A stretch of 11,247 nt of DNA, taken from the NCBI GenBank assembly GCA_003248395.1, contig QFNA01000058.1, positions 1 through 11,247 of the forward strand, in the 5' to 3' direction. Positions 8,800 to 11,247 of this stretch are shown in pieces; the stretch's first letter is position 1; every line of letters begins with the position of its first letter. The DNA comes from Citromicrobium sp. Its GTDB lineage: Bacteria > Pseudomonadota > Alphaproteobacteria > Sphingomonadales > Sphingomonadaceae. The notes below the pieces were generated by a model. The model did no database searches. It was given only the letters and a program-made list of their open reading frames with translations, and had not been told where the DNA came from. Position numbers and translations under genes: made by a program.

Positions 8800-10173
8800 A
8801 TGATGGGCGAGCGGACGGTGATGCAGGAGGCGTTGTTCTACAGCTTCCGCATTGAGGATCATGTGCCGGGCGATCACCTGCTGCGCGCGATCGATCGGTT
8901 CGTCGATCTCAATGGCATACGTGAGCATCTGAAGCCGTTCTATAGCACGACAGGTCGGCCCTCGATCGATCCCGAGCTGATGATCCGGATGCTGCTCATC
9001 GGCTATTGCATGGGTATCCGGTCGGAGCGGCGGCTGTGCGAGGAGGTCCATCTCAACCTTGCCTACCGCTGGTTCTGTCGCCTCGATCTCGACGGCGCGG
9101 TGCCCGATCACTCAACCTTCTCGAAGAACCGTCACGGTCGCTTCCGCGACAGCGATCTCTTGCGCAAGCTGTTCGAGCTGACCGTCGAGCGCTGCATGGC
9201 CGAAGGTCTGGTCGGGGCCGAGGGGTTCGCAGTCGATGCCAGCCTGATCCGCGCAGACGTTCACCGGCAGCGTTCGGTGCCGGGAGAAGAAGGTCTTCCG
9301 TCCGAGGCCACCGGGCGCGCTGTCGCCGAGTATCTCGAGGTGCTTGATGATGCCGCGTTCGGCGGATCGACACCGGTGACGCCCAAGCGCATCAACCTGA
9401 CCGATCCCGCCTCGCGCTGGACCGCAGCGACACGCGGATCGGCTTTTTACGCCTACAGCACCAACTACCTGATCGATCTCGACCACGCCGTCATCGTCGA
9501 TGTCGAGGCGACCACCGCGATCCGCCAGGCCGAGGTCACCGCCCAGCGCCGGATGATCGAGCGCACGCAGGATCGCTTCGGCCTGTGGCCGGAAAAGCTG
9601 GTCGCCGATACCGCCTATGGCTCCGCGCCGAACCTTGCCTGGCTGGTCGAGGATCGCGGCATCGAGCCGCATATTCCGGTGTTCGACAAGTCCGCGCGGC
9701 GTGATGATACCTTCGAGCGATCGGCCTTCACCTTCGATCACGACGACGACAGCTACATCTGCCCGGGCGGCAATCGCCTGCGCCCATCGAACCGCAACTT
9801 CAGCACCCCGCGACCGCGCGCCAATGCCGATGGCTTCATCCGCTATCGTGCCCGCGAGAAGGACTGCGGCGCCTGCGGGCTCAAGGAGCGATGCACCCCG
9901 AAGCTGGCGGCGCGCAAGATCATGCGTTCGCTCCATGAAGGTGCACGCGACATGGCCCGCGATATCGCCACCAGCGATGCCTATCTCGTGTCAAGACGAC
10001 AGCGGAAGAAGGTCGAGATGCTGTTCGCCCACCTCAAGCGCATCCTCAAGCTGGACCGCTTGCGTCTGCGGGGACCAAATGGCGCCAAAGACGAGTTCCA
10101 CCTCGCCGCCGCAGCCCAGAACCTTCGCAAGCTGGCAAAGATGCGACCGATGCCAGGGGTCGCACCCGCCTGA
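8800..10173 (+). CDS. IS1182-family DDE transposase
   Basis: 457 residues from the ATG at 8800, which has GGAG 8 bases upstream; a GTG at 8794 in the same frame is too close to that site. The N-terminal DUF772-like region contains RPSIDPELMIRMLLIGY and the highly conserved GIRSERRLCEEVHLNLAYRWFCRL, then VPDHSTFSKNRHGRF. The likely catalytic triad is D146 (GFAVDAS), D270 (VADTAYGS) and E406 (KKVEMLFAHLKRIL). A cysteine cluster in the insertion before the glutamate (C321, C356, C359, C365) looks like a small zinc ribbon. The frame is unbroken and all three acidic residues are present, so the enzyme is probably functional. It catalyses movement of the element through its terminal repeats. Confidence 0.93.
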   Translation: MMGERTVMQEALFYSFRIEDHVPGDHLLRAIDRFVDLNGIREHLKPFYSTTGRPSIDPELMIRMLLIGYCMGIRSERRLCEEVHLNLAYRWFCRLDLDGAVPDHSTFSKNRHGRFRDSDLLRKLFELTVERCMAEGLVGAEGFAVDASLIRADVHRQRSVPGEEGLPSEATGRAVAEYLEVLDDAAFGGSTPVTPKRINLTDPASRWTAATRGSAFYAYSTNYLIDLDHAVIVDVEATTAIRQAEVTAQRRMIERTQDRFGLWPEKLVADTAYGSAPNLAWLVEDRGIEPHIPVFDKSARRDDTFERSAFTFDHDDDSYICPGGNRLRPSNRNFSTPRPRANADGFIRYRAREKDCGACGLKERCTPKLAARKIMRSLHEGARDMARDIATSDAYLVSRRQRKKVEMLFAHLKRILKLDRLRLRGPNGAKDEFHLAAAAQNLRKLAKMRPMPGVAPA

Positions 10174-10176
10174 AAG

Positions 10177-10193
10177 GAGCGGCAAGGCCGCTC
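10177..10193 (+). terminator. Hairpin just after the transposase stop
   Basis: GAGCGGC (10177-10183) pairs with GCCGCTC (10187-10193) across an AAG loop, 3 bases after the stop codon. There is no T-run, so it may stabilise the mRNA 3' end or block read-through rather than act as an intrinsic terminator. Confidence 0.35.
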
Positions 10194-10232
10194 GCCTGCT
10201 GTCAGCCGCGATCATCAGCCCGCTCCCGAAGC

Positions 10233-10250
10233 GACTTTTTCAACGGAATA
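10233..10250 (-). repeat. Right inverted repeat of the IS
   Basis: Plus strand reads GACTTTTTCAACGGAATA, the complement of the left end at 16 of 18 positions. It lies 59 bases after the transposase stop. Confidence 0.85.
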
Positions 10251-10252
10251 GG

Positions 10253-10279
10253 GATCGTCGGCGACAACGCCGAACGATC
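10253..10279. repeat. Strong hairpin abutting the IS right end
   Basis: GATCG plus TCGGCG (10253-10263) pairs with CGCCGA plus CGATC (10268-10279): 11 pairs, one bulged A (10274) and an ACAA loop. It begins 3 bases outside the IS repeat. It may be the end of a former transcription unit or the structure that attracted the element. Confidence 0.6.
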
Positions 10280-10380
10280 GAATTTGGGGGCGCAAAGGAG
10301 ACATTGAACTTCCTTGCCATTCGAAGCCGCTGTGACAATTCCGAGTCCTGAAAAAGGCATCGAACCAATGCATTATACGA

Positions 10381-10402
10381 CTTTTGAGGGCCTTTTGAGG
10401 GC
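10381..10402 (+). repeat. Tandem 11-bp direct repeat
   Basis: CTTTTGAGGGC occurs twice head to tail (10381-10391 and 10392-10402) and runs straight into the palindrome at 10400-10417. No function can be assigned. Confidence 0.8.
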
Positions 10403-10417
10403 TTTTTGCAAAAAGCC
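10400..10417. repeat. Perfect 18-bp palindrome
   Basis: GGCTTTTTGCAAAAAGCC reads the same on both strands. It could be a dimeric regulator site or a tight stem-loop. The T-runs are inside the stem and none follows it, so it does not look like a normal terminator. Confidence 0.8.
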
Positions 10418-10552
10418 AAATTCCTAACTATTTGAAAAAACGTAGGAAAGTATTTCGAATGTGATGCCTCTTCTGGGACTCGCACTCACCACCACTGAAA
10501 ACAAACAAGAAAATGACGGCCTGACCGAGGACTCGAAGCAGTCAAATGACCA

Positions 10553-10572
10553 GAGTCCTCTTCTGGGCACCA
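10553..10572 (+). other. tRNA 3'-end-like fragment, possible attachment-site remnant
   Basis: GAGTCCTCTTCTGGGCACCA can be read as the end of a T-loop (GAGT), the T-stem 3' strand (CCTCT), an acceptor strand (TCTGGGC), a discriminator A and CCA. No tRNA body precedes it: the upstream bases do not supply a T-stem partner in place or an anticodon arm. Such 20-base tRNA tails are commonly left as attachment sites when an island inserts into a tRNA gene. No integrase is in the window, so this is suggestive only. Confidence 0.4.
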
Positions 10573-10733
10573 TCCATCGAGCGGGAAGCGCTATTAGGCA
10601 CAGCCCGCAGAGCGAATTTTCATTATTTCTTCCCTCTTCCTCATGTCACGAATGGCCGGTGGCGACGGCGACCGCGGATCCTGACGCCGCGCTCGTTTCT
10701 GCCGGACCGAGCCGTGCGAGAGGAACGGCACGC

Positions 10734-10762
10734 TTGCCGTTGTGTCATCGAGCGTGCAGAAT
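10734..10762 (+). promoter_or_regulatory. Possible sigma-70 type promoter for manA
   Basis: TTGCCG (10734-10739), a 17-base spacer and CAGAAT (10757-10762). Each hexamer matches the housekeeping consensus at 4 of 6 positions. It would give a leader of about 45 bases before the manA ATG. Weak match, proposed by position and spacing only. Confidence 0.25.
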
Positions 10763-10812
10763 CCGGCCCATGAGCCTCTACGCGATTATTTCCACAAACC
10801 CTCGCGGCGCGC

Positions 10813-11247
10813 ATGGTTGAGCTTTTGCAGCGCAACCTTGTCGAAAAGCCGTGGGGACGCCGCGATGTGCCGGAGGTGTTCGGGGCAGGTGCCGCGCAGG
10901 TGGGGGAGGCGTGGTTCGACCGTGCGGACGATCCGCTGCCAGTGCTGGTCAAATGGCTGTTCACTTCGGAGAAGCTTTCGGTCCAGGTGCACCCCGACGA
11001 TGCGCAGGCGCAGGCGCGCGGTCTGGCGTCGGGCAAGGAGGAATGCTGGATCATCGTCGATGCAGAACCTGGTGCGCAAATCGGGATGGGTCTGCGGCAG
11101 GCAATGGCCGCAGATACCGTGCGCGATGCCGCGCTGTCGGGAGCGATTGTCGACCTGATCGACTGGAAGCCGGTGGTGGCGGGCGACTGGTATTTCATCC
11201 CGCCCGGCACGATCCATGCGATCGGTGCGGGCATCCGCCTGGTCGAA
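10813..11247 (+). CDS. manA: Mannose-6-phosphate isomerase type I, 5' part (cut by window end)
   Basis: The first 145 codons are present and the frame stays open to the window edge. Type I phosphomannose isomerases interconvert fructose-6-phosphate and mannose-6-phosphate with a zinc ion, feeding GDP-mannose and polysaccharide synthesis or mannose use. Visible zinc-ligand motifs are QVHPDD (Q58, H60), KEECW (E77) and PPGTIHAIGAG (H135), on a cupin-type fold starting EKPWGRRDVPEVFG. Another cupin isomerase is possible, but the set of motifs is characteristic. ATG 10813 is the only ATG after an in-frame stop at 10771-10773; its ribosome site is poor. It reads away from the ku-pao block and is not part of it. 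Confidence 0.88.
   Translation, partial: MVELLQRNLVEKPWGRRDVPEVFGAGAAQVGEAWFDRADDPLPVLVKWLFTSEKLSVQVHPDDAQAQARGLASGKEECWIIVDAEPGAQIGMGLRQAMAADTVRDAALSGAIVDLIDWKPVVAGDWYFIPPGTIHAIGAGIRLVE

Larger units (their letters stand above)
8723..10250 (+). mobile_element. IS1182-family insertion sequence, apparently complete
   Basis: About 1.53 kb bounded by 18-bp inverted ends that match at 16 of 18 positions and contain one intact transposase gene. It sits 134 bases upstream of ku, beyond the candidate ku promoter, and faces away from ku. No clean target duplication is visible. The bases outside the left end (GATATTGGGGCG, 8711-8722) loosely resemble GAATTTGGGGGCG at 10280-10292, 30 bases outside the right end, but this may be chance. 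A strong hairpin (10253-10279) starts 3 bases beyond the right end. Family is inferred from the transposase; exact ends were judged from the repeats alone. Confidence 0.85.
10343..10571. repeat. Four copies of the spaced motif GAGTCC-N7-GGC
   Basis: Each copy has GAGTCC, exactly 7 variable bases, then GGC. Copy 1, plus, 10343-10361: spacer TGAAAAA, then GGCATC. Copy 2, minus, 10481-10463: spacer CAGAAGA, then GGCATC. Copy 3, minus, 10534-10516: spacer TCGGTCA, then GGCCGT. Copy 4, plus, 10553-10571: spacer TCTTCTG, then GGCACC. Copies 1 and 2 form an imperfect dyad (GAGTCC against GATGCC on the other strand). The left half is most conserved. Constant spacing, variable middle and both orientations suggest a protein binding or recombination site; the function is unknown. 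Confidence 0.6.
10251..10812. other. 562-base region without a convincing gene, rich in short repeats
   Basis: Between the IS right end and manA I find no credible coding region. The longest frame (10461-10820, plus, GTG start) has mixed, non-protein-like composition and no recognisable motif. The part from about 10340 to 10520 is clearly richer in A and T than the surrounding genes. It contains a hairpin, an 11-bp tandem repeat, an 18-bp perfect palindrome, four copies of a spaced motif and a tRNA-end-like stretch, each listed separately. Confidence 0.6.

Noticed and set aside
9112..9936. 274-codon minus-strand frame inside the transposase gene
   Set aside because: It is antisense to an intact transposase with a complete catalytic triad and shows no motif of its own.
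10343..10571. CRISPR array or complete tRNA gene in the repeat-rich region
   Set aside because: The repeated units are only nine fixed bases at irregular distances and mixed orientation, and no D-arm or anticodon arm can be built before the CCA-like end.
10461..10820. 119-codon plus-strand frame before manA
   Set aside because: GTG start without a ribosome site, irregular composition, spans the repeats and overlaps the manA start; no recognisable motif.
10641..11234. 197-codon minus-strand frame over manA
   Set aside because: It is antisense to manA, whose zinc-ligand motifs are clear.

Overview
The window looks like chromosome from a GC-rich alphaproteobacterium, most likely a sphingomonad (Sphingomonadales). 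This is inferred from codon and base composition, protein style and the type of insertion sequence; no rRNA or other taxonomic marker is present.

Layout. Everything from about 0.16 to 8.6 kb reads leftwards on the minus strand as one tightly packed series. In transcription order it is ku (8588-7758), ligD (7754-5298), then a five-gene molybdoenzyme block: paoA (2Fe-2S, 5239-4730), paoB (FAD plus 4Fe-4S, 4733-3750), paoC (molybdenum subunit, 3753-1564), an xdhC/paoD-type chaperone (1564-713) and mocA (726-160). A complete IS1182-family insertion sequence (about 8723-10250, transposase on plus) lies upstream of ku. After it comes about 560 bases with no convincing gene but many short repeats and hairpins. 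The window ends in the 5' part of a type I mannose-6-phosphate isomerase gene (manA, from 10813, plus strand, cut by the window edge).

How the genes work together. Ku and LigD form a two-component bacterial non-homologous end-joining system: Ku holds broken ends, and LigD (phosphoesterase-ligase-polymerase order) trims, fills and seals them. PaoA, PaoB and PaoC make up an aldehyde oxidoreductase of the xanthine oxidase family. MocA would make its molybdopterin cytosine dinucleotide cofactor, and the XdhC-like protein would protect, mature and insert that cofactor. Junctions within the pao block overlap by 1 to 14 bases, and ku and ligD are 3 bases apart. Only 58 bases without an evident terminator separate ligD from paoA, so read-through from repair genes into the molybdoenzyme is possible.

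Main points of interest. (1) A previously unremarked motif, GAGTCC-N7-GGC, occurs four times on both strands within about 230 bases upstream of manA; one copy matches the 3' end of a tRNA including CCA. (2) An alphaproteobacterial general-stress (EcfG-like) promoter candidate sits directly in front of ku. (3) PaoA appears to start at TTG with a strong ribosome site and has no Tat signal, unlike the exported E. coli enzyme. I did not find a convincing wholly new multi-gene system.
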